Positions 21,530 to 32,828 of a stretch of DNA of 64,000 nucleotides are shown here, in pieces. How positions within the stretch are numbered: position 1 is the stretch's first letter; each line of letters begins with the position of its first letter. The notes beneath the pieces were generated by a model. It did no database searches, had not been told where the DNA came from, and saw only the letters and a list, made by a program, of their open reading frames with translations. The stretch is from Macrocystis pyrifera (lineage: Eukaryota; Sar; Phaeophyceae; Laminariales; Laminariaceae): positions 6,149,324 to 6,213,323 of the forward strand of contig JASSKH010000028.1 in assembly GCA_031763025.1 (NCBI GenBank). Reading direction: 5' to 3'. The translations under genes were made by a program, and so were the position numbers.

Positions 21530-22140
21530 AAGGGAGGTTCGTTTTGTTTGACGGCACCGCTCCTCTGTCACGCCTTGACTTCCATGCTTTCGCTTCCCGG
21601 CCCTGGAGCTTGCTGCTGTAGTTTCCTGAATCGAACGCATGCACCTTCCAAACTCTTTCAGGTTTCTCCCCCCCCCCCCCCCCCCCCCCCCCCCCAGTGC
21701 TCTACCACGCGTACTGGACAGAGCAGAGCGGTGTATCTACCTCGTGGTATGGTCTACAGTAGTAGGTCAGACCTGAATCAAGCGCATGAACCTCCCAATC
21801 ACTTTCGACTTCAAAGGTTATCTAAGCTTATCTCCTCCAGTGTTGAACAGCGCGTGTTGGACAGAGCAGAGTGGTATGTCTACCTCGTCGTACGGCATGG
21901 TAAAAAAGGTGACCCGCCCCGTCTCGCCGTGTCTGCTTTCACTGGAGAATGTGCATGGGCCCGCTGTGGTTTCGGAAGGCCCAACATGCACTGAGTCAGG
22001 GGGTAGTACACGTGACGAAAAAATAAATAAATAAAACGACGGCTTCACTAGCCATTTTCGAGAGACACTGACGGGGAGGGCGTATACTACTGACACCAAG
22101 TGAAAAAAAAACTCGAACTTAGTAAAAAAAAAACTCAAAC
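21530..22140. repeat. Poly(C) tract and a direct duplication
   Basis: About 29 C at 21668-21696. The flanking sequence GGACAGAGCAGAG(C/T)GGT(A/G)T with TCTACCTCGT(G/C) occurs twice (21716 and 21857), as do AATC(A/G)A(A/G)CGCATG-type blocks. This is a local duplication of about 140 bp. The 161-codon frame through it is attributed to low complexity. Confidence 0.5.
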
Positions 22141-22143
22141 TTA

Positions 22144-22248
22144 TTACGGGGGTCCATAGTTAACAGGACCTATAGCATACATAAAAACCTATATATTTAG
22201 GTATTTTTACTAGCAATATTTGGTCCTGTTAACTATGGACCCCCGTAG
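22144..22248. mobile_element. M1 MITE copy 9
   Basis: 105 bp, TTACGGGGGTCCATAGTTAA ... CCCCCGTAG, TA-flanked. Two TATTAATA octamers lie about 70 bp downstream. Confidence 0.9.
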
Positions 22249-22854
22249 TAGTAAAAACTTAGTAAAAACGAGTATTTTTTCGAAATTTCGTCCGGAAATC
22301 CCACCGACGTATTAATACACTATTAATAGTTTTTTTTTTCCGGTTTGACTTTTTTTTGCAGTGGCGTCGTTTCATCTTTTTTTGTCTTTACGCCCCTCCC
22401 TGAGTTTGGCTGAATGAGCGTGCAGGTACCTCACGGGGTGGACGGAACGGGAGATCCCCCTCTTTTTCGAGATGCCTCCTACTAAACAGTTGGGGGCAAA
22501 ATACAGGCGTTCTAAGCAACCAACGTTTCGGGACGTAAAACACTCGCACATACAACCACAAAGCGTACCTACGTATATAGGGCGGTCAGGCCAATCCAAT
22601 CACGACAGAACCCTCCGAACTAAGCACCTCTCTGGACGTAATAAAATGGACACAGAAATCCGTACGTACATACTAATAGTATACGAATCCGCACCTCCTT
22701 GCGGGGTGCTTTGACGCTCCGAAAGGTGCAGATGATGGAATGCCCGCGTTTTGGCCCACCTCCTGCTAGAATCTCGAAAAGGGGGGCTCCCGTCCACCCG
22801 TGCTCTCCTCATTTCGTCGTGCTGAAGGCCAAGGTTAGGAAGGCGATATCCCTA

Positions 22855-22959
22855 TTACGGGGGTCCATAGTTAACAGGACCTATGGTGTACATAAAAACC
22901 TACATATTTGCCTATTTTTACTGACAAAATTTGGTCCCGTTAACTATGGACCCCCGTAA
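22855..22959. mobile_element. M1 MITE copy 10
   Basis: 105 bp, perfect inverted ends TTACGGGGGTCCATAGTTAA and CCCCCGTAA, TA both sides. Confidence 0.95.
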
Positions 22960-22964
22960 TAGTC

Positions 22965-23900
22965 AACGTGGCTCCTTCTACTTATGGTGCGGACGTCGTA
23001 ACTTGCTGTGGAGCTTTGTTACCGCATTTTTGCAGTAGGAACGTACCTATGCTAGTGTAAAATCCTAAAGGTGGCTACGCGGCAACGGTCGAGCTTGCTT
23101 GACTACGGTAGACCCCCGGCACTGTTCCTATTCTCAAGGTCGTGAAAGCCATGTACCAGGTATGTATGTGCTGGTCCACACGGTCGCCGCGTGCTGGACT
23201 TTTACCTGTCACGAGAGAAACGTATCCGTTCTGTTGTGGTGCCCAGGGGTCACCGGGATGGGACGCTGCCGATCTGCTGCATCGTGACACCGGCCGACAC
23301 TTGCCTCTGCCTGCTGTTCGCGTGGAAGCTGCAGGTCTCTCGCACTCGTCCCGCGCTCGCGCCTCGGAAATACGTTTGTCTTCCGTGCGGCGTTTTTTGT
23401 CCACCTAAGGTCACAACCACCACGCACGAGAACAGCGATTCCACCGTTTCTGCCTCCAGGCGACGGACGGACGTTGTCAGCGTAGTACTACTCGTCTCGC
23501 ATACGCCAGAGAGGGTGGCGCTCGGTCTCGCGGCTTTTTGGTTGCTGTTGCAGCTTGTGGGCAACAGCCATCCGGGACCTAAGGTCGTGTTCAAACTGGC
23601 TTGCTTTTTGTGTTCGTTGGATATCTCATATTTCCGGTTTATCAAAGCACCGACCTCGAGCCACACAGCTCTAGTTCACTATTAATAGCAGATGGGGGGG
23701 AAACTTCCCTACGTCGCATGCAGGACGAAATGCCGTGCTGACCGTGATTGCTCCTTGACGACAACTATATATTCACGGAGACGACGAAAAGACACCCTTT
23801 AGTCTTTTCCCAAAATCAAGAACATCCCATTCTAGAACCTCTACACAAAAATACGGAGATCAGTGCAAAACGCCCCTACTCTATATAACCTCTATTAAAA
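22965..23900. other. Region with an open frame of unknown value
   Basis: A plus frame of 164 codons (23191-23685) and an opposing frame of 138 codons (23250-23666) overlap. Neither shows a recognisable domain. GC content is higher than the surroundings, which may explain the long frames. Confidence 0.3.
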
Positions 23901-23906
23901 GAAACG

Positions 23907-23982
23907 AGGGGGGGCGGGTTACCCTTTTGTTGATTGCCTTACTCGTTAGACCATTGACCACGCATCCCTTTCGAGACGGGGC
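23907..23982 (-). mobile_element. LINE-X copy 0, extreme 3' fragment
   Basis: On minus: about 65 bp of the LINE-X 3' end (GGGATGCGTGGTCAATGG...) followed by a C/G tract (plus strand G at 23907-23918). It is the outermost unit of the head-to-tail array continuing to 25660. Confidence 0.75.
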
Positions 23983-24700
23983 ACCGGGGCGGGGGGGGGC
24001 GTACTCATTTGTTGCTTGCCTTAGTCATTTGACCATTAACCACGCATCCCTTTCGAGACGGAGCACCGTTCCTACTCCTAATAGAGACACCTCCAACAAT
24101 TGGGCGATCATTACGTTGTTTCCATATATTACGTAGAAACCTTTTGCTAATCTTATCCCCTTCCTGTTTGGCCTCCTGTGGCCACCATCTATATCTCCTA
24201 GGATAGCGATCGTTTTCTCGCTGCTATTCATTGTATCAAACTCCTCCATGTCACATTCGTCTATTTTCCTCATCTCCTCTTCTAACACATCCCGTTCCTC
24301 CTTGTATATTTCACATTCTCCTACTATGTGAGTTCTACTCTCTACCAGGTATTGCTTTGCCACACGGGCACATCTGTGCGTCTACTTCCTCCTCCTCCCG
24401 GCTACTGGTGTACCTCTTTCTTCTTTCTGGCAGGTCCAGGTCCCCTACACCAAAGCGCAGTTTCAGCGTTTTCGCGAAGTCCATTGGGCCATGCAAATAC
24501 TTTTTCATTCCTATTCCTTCCCTCAATCCCCCGTATATCTCTTATGTGTTTTTTTTTCCGATTCCACCTTGTTTCTTAGCGCTAGCCTTTCCCTTCTTTC
24601 TATCCTTTCTTCTACTTCTGCCTTGTACCTCCCAAATTTCCCGGCGGACATCATCTCTTCTTGGAGTAGTTGAGAGAGTATGGAACGATATAGGCAGCGG
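23983..24700 (-). pseudogene. LINE-X copy 1: reverse-transcriptase C-terminus, broken
   Basis: Minus strand. It encodes the region after the RT domain of a non-LTR element: a charged helix, then LRFGVGDLDLPERRKRY, then a CCHC-type knuckle (QMCPCGKA followed by ESRTHIVGEC), then EIYKEERDVLEEEMRKID and a tail ending SRKGCVVN...KASNK at a TGA at 24005-24007. The C tract follows almost immediately (TGAGTAC then C). The frame is broken inside the knuckle by TACCTGGTA (24343-24351) and again further on. 5'-truncated at about 24700, next to the next unit's C tract. The CCHC motif after RT is typical of LINE ORF2 proteins. Confidence 0.75.
24343..24351. other. Putative 7-bp excision footprint TACC(A/T)GGTA
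   Basis: Plus strand TACCAGGTA. Deleting seven bases so that a single TA remains joins ...CGKAI to ESRTHIVGEC in frame. The same word is present in copy 2 (25057-25065), so the event predates their separation. Confidence 0.5.
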
Positions 24701-25146
24701 GGGGGGGGGGGGGGGTACTCATTTGTTGCTTGCCTTAGTCATTTGATCATTGACCACGCATCCCTTTCGAGACGGAGCACCGTTCCTACTCCTAATAGAG
24801 ACACCTCCAACAATTGGGCGCTCATTACGTTGTTTCCATATATTACATAGAAACCTTTTGCCAATCTTATCCCCTTCCTGTTTGGCCTCCTGTGGCCACC
24901 ATCTATATCTCCTAGGATAGCGATCGTTTTCTCGCTGCTATTCATTGTATCAAACTCCTCCATGTCACATTCGTCTATTTTCCTCATCTCCTCTTCTAAC
25001 ACATCCCGTTCCTCCTTGTATATTTCACATTCTCCTACTATGTGAGTTCTACTCTCTACCAGGTATTGCTTTGCCACACGGGCACATCTGTGCGTCTACT
25101 TCCTCCTCCTCCCGGCTACTGGTGTCCCTCTTTCTTCTTTCTGGCA
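24701..25146 (-). pseudogene. LINE-X copy 2, 5'-truncated
   Basis: Nearly identical to 24001-24430 in the same orientation. The 3' end is a C tract (plus-strand G at about 24699-24714). The 5' end at 25146 coincides with the next unit's C tract. Shares the frame-breaking TACCAGGTA (25057-25065) with copy 1. Confidence 0.8.
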
Positions 25147-25660
25147 GGGGGGGGAGGGTACTCATTATCATGCATGGCCGTAGTCGTATGACAATAGACC
25201 CTCGCATCTCTACAATGCCAAGACGGAGCGCGTCGGGTTCTCACCGACCAGGCAGACATTGCTTACACCAAGCGCGAAACGCCGTGAGGTGTTGGGCGAG
25301 TCGCATGGAGGGTGAGCTGCATCCTACTAAGAACCGCTTTAGAGGCAGATTTTCTTGCATATGGATGACAGCATCAATGAATTGATTTAATTTCTGGTGT
25401 GGCCACTTCCAGAGACAACAATGGGGTTACTATGTAACTGCCTCGTGGGTGCCTCACCTTATACCCACCGCGTGATACGATCATCCCCCTTGTGCGGAGC
25501 AAAGGTTCTCCCCGCACAAAAATGATCTAACTTGACCGCCAGCCGTGGTAGCAGCCAAAAAAAAAAAAAAAAAAAGTACCCTGGCTGTCTAGCTCACCCA
25601 GTGAGAAGCGTGTTTTACAGCGCCGTCGCCAACCGACGCCAACCCAACCTATATACCAGG
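25147..25660 (-). mobile_element. Y element copy, minus orientation
   Basis: Reverse-oriented counterpart of 1255-1878: plus-strand GGGGGGGAGGGTACTCATTA, ATGGCCGTAGTCGTATGACA, AACGCCGTGAGGTGTTGGGCG, CTCCCCGCACAAAAATGATC, GCGCCGTCGCCAACCGACGCC. Its C tail abuts the 5' end of LINE-X copy 2, completing the head-to-tail array. Confidence 0.75.
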
Positions 25661-26220
25661 TATATATATATATATACCAGCTATATAATATAGGGGGGGG
25701 GGGACCGGGCACCGGGGGGGGGGGAATAAAAGGTCCGACCCGTGGTCTCCACATATAATATAGATTCATTAATTGATGAGAGATTGACCGTTGGAGAGAT
25801 CGAGAATATACAAAGAAACGAGAAAAATAACCCAAGCGTGTCCTGAAAAATGAACGTCTTCATACGGCGCGAGGATTTGCATATTTTTCATGCGGCTACC
25901 GTGCCTCAGGTACCGCCTGCAACGGACCTGCTACATGTTTATACTGTTCTGGTATCCCCTCTCCCCTGTTGCGGCGTTATAGTTTGTAGCAATCGCCCCC
26001 TCATCATACCTGGCAGGCGTTGTCGCCCGCTTTTCTGATGAGCGCCTCGCCCCTTCGTTCAGAAGACATCTGGCGAGGCAAACAGCAACTAATGCAAGAG
26101 CTTATAACATCGTCAGGCACCTCGTGTGAGTGACCAGAACACTTACACTTAACAATACCGCCTGCCACGGACCGGCTATTATATGTTTATCCTGCTGGCT
26201 ACGCACAAACCGAAGCATGC
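25661..26220. other. G tracts and intergenic sequence
   Basis: Two G runs (about 25693-25703 and 25717-25727) separated by ACCGGGCACC may be tails of further degenerate poly(C) elements. The rest shows nothing recognisable. Confidence 0.4.
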
Positions 26221-26225
26221 AACTA

Positions 26226-26328
26226 TTACGGGGGTCCATAGTTAATAGGACCTATGGTGTACATAAAAACCTATATGTTTACCTATTTTTACTCATAATA
26301 TTTGGTCCTGTTAACTATGGACCCCCAT
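26226..26328. mobile_element. M1 MITE copy 11
   Basis: TTACGGGGGTCCATAGTTAA at left. The right end is eroded after ACTATGGACCCCC. Confidence 0.9.
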
Positions 26329-26874
26329 CTACGACAACATAGCTTATATCTTGACAGGTTCCTCCATATTCATGTAGTACACCACTTCACCACACACAGC
26401 AGTTTAGTCATATACTACGAGTAGTTGTTAAAAATGTATGTTGTGTGGTCATTTCCACATACGTACGTCCCATTTATTTCGGGTTTTGACTCTTGCTTGA
26501 CCCTGGCGTCCTGGCCGCAGGGAGATATTAATAGCAGCTCTTTCTTTCAAATTGGTCTTTTGATCACAAATTATGACAGAAAATACATCGCATGCCAAAC
26601 GTACTGGTTACGAAAAGCAGGACATCCAACCGCGAAATAAAAGCAGTGTAACAAGGCAGGAGATGGTCAGGACGAATGAATGAAAGCGTACGTACATAGT
26701 ACGTACATGCAAGGTACAACATACCAGGTAGCCCGTGCAAAATATGTGATATGTCCGTTCTGTTTCTTATGATCCCATGGTGGGGCGGTGCGGCATGGTG
26801 CGGACTTTGTTTGCACGGGTGTGGTGCCGCGCGGATTTGTGCATTTGATCATCTTAGGTACACCTGGTATATAT

Positions 26875-27036
26875 CCAAGATGCCAGGAGACATGTCAAGC
26901 AAGGCAAAAGCGTGCGCTGTCAAAGGTTTAGGGCCCGTTGTTCCGTACTACCTGGTAGTAATTTGGTGTCGGTCATGTCATGTCAAGGCAAATTTGCTGT
27001 CTGTCTAGGGGTGAAAATTCTGTCTCCCGGCATCTT
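26875..27036. mobile_element. MITE-E copy
   Basis: Inverted ends CCAAGATGCCAGGAGACA and TGTCTCCCGGCATCTTTG with internal CATGTCAAGCAAGGCAAAA and TGTCAAGGCAAATTTGCTGTC. Related copies at 48751-48852 and 50474-50656. Non-coding. TACCTGGTA lies inside at about 26949. Confidence 0.6.
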
Positions 27037-27039
27037 TGC

Positions 27040-27945
27040 TGTACGTTTATACGACGTGGTGCGGTGCGGTAATGACGTCCAAAACGCACCGAACGGCACC
27101 GCGCCGCAAGAAACAACCGGACCGCGAAAAGCCTTGGTTTTTGGAAGGAGGTACATAACACGTACCAGGTATATACGTACGTATTTTCCCATTCCCTGTG
27201 GCCACGAGCACGCATTATTATTTATTATTGCTGATACCATGTATACAGCAGTACCGGGTACGTATTATTTGTACGGTGTACATTGCGACAGCACTTCTTC
27301 TGCTTTCAAACGTATGTGCTTCCTGTTGTTGCTGCCGCTGCTGTTGTCTGTTGTGGCTGAGGATTCTCAGGTTCTTGTCTCTTTGGTTACTAGACTCGGT
27401 GCTTTGAACTTTTTGCCAAGACTGCTATTTGTGCGTACGTTACATTCGATACATTACAATTAATACGTTTCTACTGGAACTGGTGCGAGCTGTTTATACG
27501 GCCCGTTACATCACTACCCACTGAACATTCGTAGCCCAGCACGACGATACCGAGCAGCACAACAAGGCAAAAATATCCAAACTCCCAGTTGGAGGATATA
27601 CGCGTATGATACATACCTTGTATTTGGTGAGTAATATGGAAAATGAGACAGAAGGGTACACCCCCCCCCCCCCCCCCCCCCGACAAACTATATTGGCATA
27701 AAGTATGCCGTACCCCCAAAGGGATATACTGGCAACCATAGTAACCACCAGGGCACTGCTGCTGTAGAAAAATGTAAATACGAGTATATGTCTTCCACAT
27801 AAAACACCCTGCTCCCGCTTGGCGCCCTGATCCCACGCCTACAGCGTATACTGGTATTTTATGACCCTAAAAAAATCGACTGTAAGCCCATCCATGTACA
27901 GCAGTATGTGACCACCAACCTGATGTCTCCCTACGCGAGTACCGA
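27040..27945. other. Intergenic with a poly(C) tract
   Basis: About 20 C at 27661-27680. The frames crossing this stretch, including a 183-codon plus frame ending at 27463, have no recognisable domain. Confidence 0.4.
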
Positions 27946-27949
27946 GTAG

Positions 27950-28030
27950 GATTGTAGAATCGGCACGGACACCAGCTGTGCTGGGTGTCGACGAGCAGAA
28001 AGGATGTTTTTTTTTGTGTGTGAAGAGCAC
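27950..28030 (-). repeat. SINE-C fragment
   Basis: AGAATCGGCACGGACACCAG, TGCTGGGTGTCGACGAGCAG and AAAGGATG match the SINE-C 5' half in reverse. Confidence 0.65.
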
Positions 28031-28149
28031 ACACATGTAAACACATACTCGTACGAACGTGGTATACATCGTACCTGGTACCATGTATCGCACTGTAATA
28101 GTGCGATCCATGAGCAGCGCAGTCTGTGCGGACAGTAGCGGGATATTTC

Positions 28150-28398
28150 CTGCCGTTTAGAAGGTCCAGTTGCCTGTCCACGATGGACTTGATTTTTGCA
28201 GTGGTCGAGGTAAGCTCAATGCCGGAGTCCGCTTAGGAGGGTGTTCCGAGGGAGGTGGGGTCGCGATTTCCATGTCCTCCCTGTGGGCACGCTGATAGGG
28301 GTGTTGTCCTCGATGAGAAGGGGAGTGTTGTTGTCGCCCGGCGGGGGGTTCTCCTTGGGATCTTCTGCTCCCGTATCGGGGTTGCTCTGGACTGGCAT
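28150..28398 (-). pseudogene. Retroelement gag-like N-terminal fragment
   Basis: A minus frame from ATG 28398 encodes a Pro/Asn/Asp-rich start (MPVQSNPDTGAEDPKENPPP...) and ends at 28216. A neighbouring frame (28150-28210) reads ELTSTTAKIKSIVDRQLDLL, as if the two were once continuous. The composition resembles Gag N-termini of LTR retrotransposons. No capsid or zinc knuckle seen. Upstream minus-strand sequence (28400-29270) could be leader or LTR, but no LTR pair was found. Low-certainty call. Confidence 0.3.
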
Positions 28399-28399
28399 G

Positions 28400-29750
28400 G
28401 TGGCTTAGTGAAAAACGACTCTTATCTACCAGATACTCTGTCCCGAGTATTCAGTGAGGTCGGAGGATAACTTATCCCGTCCGAACCTCGCCTTGCAGCG
28501 ATTTGTCAGAACGTGCCAGACGATCAGCCGTTCCACCACCCGCCCCCCGTGACTACGAAGTGTCCGCTCACAACATAGATGAAATAGCGCCCGGCCTGTC
28601 AGATATGCCGAGTACCCAGGTTGTCTGTCTTCATTTTCACTTCTTAGTTTTGGTGGAGTATTAAATCTTAACATCACTAAAACTGGGGGGTAATGTGAAT
28701 GCCAGGCCCCGGTCGATACCCAAGGGTCCCCTTCGATGACGTATACCCACATCGAAGGGATTCGATTATTCCTCGCGCTCGAGGACATATCACCACCTCG
28801 AGAAGGTCCTACATTTTGCGGACCCTCGATGGCGTGTCCGTATCATTGGAGGGATCCCAGTATCTTCTGGACCCCCGTTAACGTATTCCCATCAACGGCA
28901 AGGTCCGATAACCCTTCGGCTCCCTCATACCGCCGCACGGATGAGAGTGCCTCGAGGATTGTCCTTTCTTCGTCTCTTTATACGCTGAGGGCGGAGTGTC
29001 CCCTATACCAGCGTAGTAGTGTCCTTTTTGTCAACGTCACGCCTGCCGTGTCGGCAGACCTTTGTCACTCACGGCGGGTGCGATGCCACCCCCCGTCGAC
29101 ACTCTTTTGCCCATTCTTGTCCCCTTGTCCTTGCCTGACCCAAGGCACCCCCAAACTGAGACTGCTTCCACGTGATACCCCGACAAACGAAACGACAGGA
29201 CAATGTATGGGCTCCGATCCTATACCTGGGGAACGTTTCGTTAAAAGGCATCGAACGGTCGGGATGTAGGAAGAGTTCGTTTCACAGCAGTGCTTGGTTT
29301 TAGAGTTTGTTTTTAGCCTTTCAGGTATATATATAGATGTCCAAACACTTTAGGATATTTTGAGTATTTACATCAAAATCAGTTCCAACGCGGTTTTTAC
29401 ATCTCCGGACAGAGTGCTACTGCTGCGTACGACTCTGTGCGAAAGTGTTAGGACCGCCTGCGTACTACTGTAGTATGATTGCCCAAACCGTCTTACTTTT
29501 CCGGACAGCGTGGTACAGCTGCAGTGCTGCTGCTGCTGCTGCTACTGTGTGAAAACCGAAGGAAAACACGTACGTCCTGCTACGGACTGGAAGTAAAGAG
29601 TTTGGCCGCTGCTGCAGGCAAGCGCCAAGGCTCGAATCGACATGGTGTCTTTATGGAATCTAAATAATTGTGACTATTAATAGAGTCCTGTCGAATACTG
29701 CTGCACCCGTCGCGTTACCAGCCCTCTATTCATTGCACCAAAGAAACCCG
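28400..29750. other. Unassigned, possible retroelement remnant
   Basis: Overlapping frames (28736-29269 plus; 28426-28788 and 29069-29251 minus) show protein-like phrases such as GPGIHIT-type sequence shared with 30940-30975, suggesting a dispersed coding repeat. Family unknown. A CTG run is at 29525-29545. Confidence 0.3.
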
Positions 29751-29754
29751 AACG

Positions 29755-29910
29755 CAACAAGGTCACGAGTACCCGTGAACTCGTTTCTAGAGGAGTACCC
29801 GGGTACTTGCCTAAAATGACCCCAAAAAATCGCGAGTACCCGGGTTTTTTCCCCCCAGATTTGGCGAGTACTCGTTGGTGGCGAGTACTCGCAGGGGTTA
29901 AACTCTAGTC
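29755..29910. repeat. GAGTAC(CC)GGGTAC-rich patch
   Basis: At least five copies of GAGTACCCGGGTAC or CGAGTACTCG-like palindromes within 150 bp. Similar patches lie at 31925-32075 and 32605-32790. Confidence 0.6.
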
Positions 29911-30155
29911 TGTACACACTTGGTACGTTCGTATTCACCCATTCACTGCTGTACCTGGTACCCTGATGTACATGTACCATGTATATTAGGGGGGGGAAAA
30001 AGGTATAGGTAGGAATTTTAAGCCATTTATGGGTACGCTAAATATTGCACTCGGAAAAGGCTGAAAGGTACGTATTAATACTGAAAGCTTCCAGGTACAC
30101 CTGTACCTTTTTGTGGCTACTCAAGTTGGGCATCTTTTTGCCTTCAATTGTACTA

Positions 30156-30258
30156 TTAAGTGCGACCATAGTGAATAGGACCAAATATTGTGAGTAAATA
30201 TAGAAATATATTGGTTTTTGTGTGTGCCGTAGGTCCTATTTACTATGGTCCCCCGTAA
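30156..30258. mobile_element. M1 MITE copy 12
   Basis: Left end mutated (TTAAGTGCGACCATAG), right end CCCCCGTAA, TA-flanked. Confidence 0.85.
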
Positions 30259-30481
30259 TACTACCTACCAAAACTACTTTTTACAAAAGTGAAAAATGAC
30301 CACAGGGCCGTGGGGACCAGGTGATCCGCGCTGTCAATAAAAAACACGAACAGCCTGCGAAATCAATTTTCCCGGGGAAATAATTTTTCGTTCCTGAGTA
30401 TCGCACACTCACTGAAAACCCGGTAAAGAAACTAGGCTGTTGGCTACGAGCAAGAGGCCCTTTTTTCAAAAAAAAATCAAC

Positions 30482-30690
30482 GAAAACGTCAGCTGTGAGT
30501 TCGACTGATGAAGTAGTTGATACTCAACTTTGCAAGCTGCGTAATACGTCTCGTCTATATTCCATTTTTACCGAATTTTACAAACGTGTTGTAATAAACC
30601 GAACGCGCGTATTCTAAATGTAATTCCTTGTCAAAGATATAGGCCAGTGGCTCCCCTGGATGATGCCCGGGTCAACAGGACAATTTAAAA
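30482..30690. repeat. Repeat F, uninterrupted copy
   Basis: From CGTCAGCTGTGAGTTCGACTG to GGGTCAACAGGACAATTTAAA. The same sequence occurs at 32829-32904 plus 33241-33376, where it is split by an insertion. Identity of the repeat unknown. Confidence 0.7.
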
Positions 30691-31920
30691 TAATCATTCT
30701 GCGCACTGATACTACTTAACACGAACAAGGGGGAATGATATGACGTTGCAACATGTCGAAGCCTTTTCTTTTCACAAATATTAATATTGTGGGGCGGAGC
30801 CCCGAGCGGGTTCTCTCTTACGTGGTTGTGGTGTGGAGGACACACCGAGGTGGGTTGGTGTCTCGAGTCTTCACGGAACGGAGTGAGTCACCTATCTATG
30901 TTGACCTTGAACTTGTGTGTAATGAGGCGGTACAATCCAGGGGAAGCGGACCTGGTATCCACATCACCCCCCTCTCTTTTGAGACGTGCCACTGCGCGTC
31001 TTAAATAAAAAGGTGCCGACTTGGGGAAACAGGGCGACTAGGTGAACTTCCTATTAGATGTGCGATTAACACCACATATGATTACCATTTATCGACCAAC
31101 CATCTTGGCTACATTGCAAACTCGTGTTGAAAAACACGTACGTATGAGAACAAGTTGATTAATTGATACTGGGATAATGGGTCTTGTGTGCATTGCGATG
31201 TACTTCGTATTAACACCATTTGGAGCCAGGGTGACGCCATGTATACCAGCTATCACCTGTGTACGTGGCTGCCCAAATGAAACTTGTGGCTTGATAACAG
31301 GGTTATCATAATAAAGATACTGGCGAGTTGCTGCGTGGGTAACCTGTAGTACTAACTCTGTATTTCACCCTTTCACGATATGCGGACAGCTTAGCATTTA
31401 GCATTTCTAATGACTTCTCGAAGATTTGACATGGGTCTGGCGTCCATACTTTTTGCTTTATTTACAGCAATGGGGATCGCCAATAACAATGAATCATGGT
31501 GTGACAGCGTTATCAAGACGTAGCACATGCTGACTGCTGTCTCAATAAACAAAACGTATGTTGTTGTACACGGCTTCAACGTCAACAAGAGAGCGTGTCA
31601 ATGAAACGGTCTTCTTGATTTGCGGAATGTACATGATGTACTGAACATGCACATACAAACCCGTACTATACTGATACGAAACTTCACCTCTTGTGTTGAC
31701 TTTACCAACAACTCTCGGTAACTCCACACGCTTAGTGTTTGTCTGTACCAGGACAAACACAGGAAAAACCGTAATACATTTTCTGGCAAATAAACGAACA
31801 TCACCGGAATGGAGTGAGCGTTACTGTAAGTCAAATATTAGCATAAACTAAGTACGGGTTGACCCATGTATGTATGAGCACGATTGCAGCCCAAAATAGG
31901 TGACGCCCAAATTAGAGTTG
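30691..31920. other. Intergenic, no recognised feature
   Basis: A plus frame at 30753-31004 shares a short phrase with the 28.7-kb region. Nothing else identifiable. Confidence 0.4.
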
Positions 31921-31924
31921 CACC

Positions 31925-32075
31925 GCGTCTGACCCAGAACCGGGTACCCGGTGGCGGGGGTACCCGGAACCGTCAGAACCGGAATCATCTCAGTCCAACT
32001 CACGGAATTGCGGGTATTTTTACCCCGGGTACCCGGGTACCCGTCAGTTGTTCTATACAGAGCCCCCGAAAACTG
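31925..32075. repeat. GGTACC/CCCGGGTACC-rich patch
   Basis: Dense GGGTACCCGG-type words (for example ACCCCGGGTACCCGGGTACC), like 29755-29910 and 32605-32790. Confidence 0.6.
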
Positions 32076-32604
32076 GGGTACACGTTGATTTATACATCGT
32101 ACGCTGCAGCGAGCGGCTGTGTCTCTAGACTCTTGCCTCTCGACCCTGCAGACTACAGACCGAGAATAGAGAATACCCCTATTAATACCCGCCTTTGCAC
32201 AACCCGCTACACACACACGTGCGATACCCCTACCAGCGTAAATAAGCGGCCCTACTTCACCATGAACCAGGAGATAGACCAATGACAAGAAGTCCCAACC
32301 TTTCGATGTTTGTTGGTGTTCATCTTACTGCTGTTCTGTTTCCGCACGGGGTTGATATACGAGTATCGGATCTTTGATGAGATGGTTGGACGGATATCGG
32401 TCTGGGTTCTTGTGTTCCATGTTCCATGCTTTTATCTCAAATACCCACTCCCCACCTCCTCTATATACTCGATCCCACAGAGAATACCCGTACCTGCTTG
32501 CCTTCCTTCTTTGGCATGATTCGTCGAGAGCGGCGAAATGAAGTCATGCTTTCCCACCTTTCGCCTTACCATGCCGCCGCTCAAACGCACAAAGGGGAGC
32601 AAAT

Positions 32605-32790
32605 AGTGTATGGTAACCCGGGTACCTGGATACCCGCGTCCGCCTTACCCGCCGCCGCTCAAACGCTAAACGGGAAGTAAATAGTGTGTAGTAACCCGGG
32701 TACCCGTGTCTGCCGGGACCCGACACACCGGTTCCGGTTCCGCCTTAACCGCCCCCCCACCCGGTCGGGTACCCGGTTCCAAATTTTGAG
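32605..32790. repeat. GGTACC-rich patch with an internal duplication
   Basis: GCCGCTCAAACGC...GGGAA/GGGAGC(A)AATAGTGT...GGTAACCCGGGTACC occurs twice (about 32572-32635 and 32650-32710). Followed by CCGGTTCCGGTTCCG and CGGGTACCCGGTTCC. Confidence 0.6.
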
Positions 32791-32828
32791 GCCGGGGTGT
32801 AACTCTAGCCCAATTTTATAAATTTATG

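Noticed and set aside
23191..23685. 164-codon plus frame as a gene
   Set aside because: A long opposite-strand frame overlaps it, no domain is recognisable and GC-rich composition explains both.
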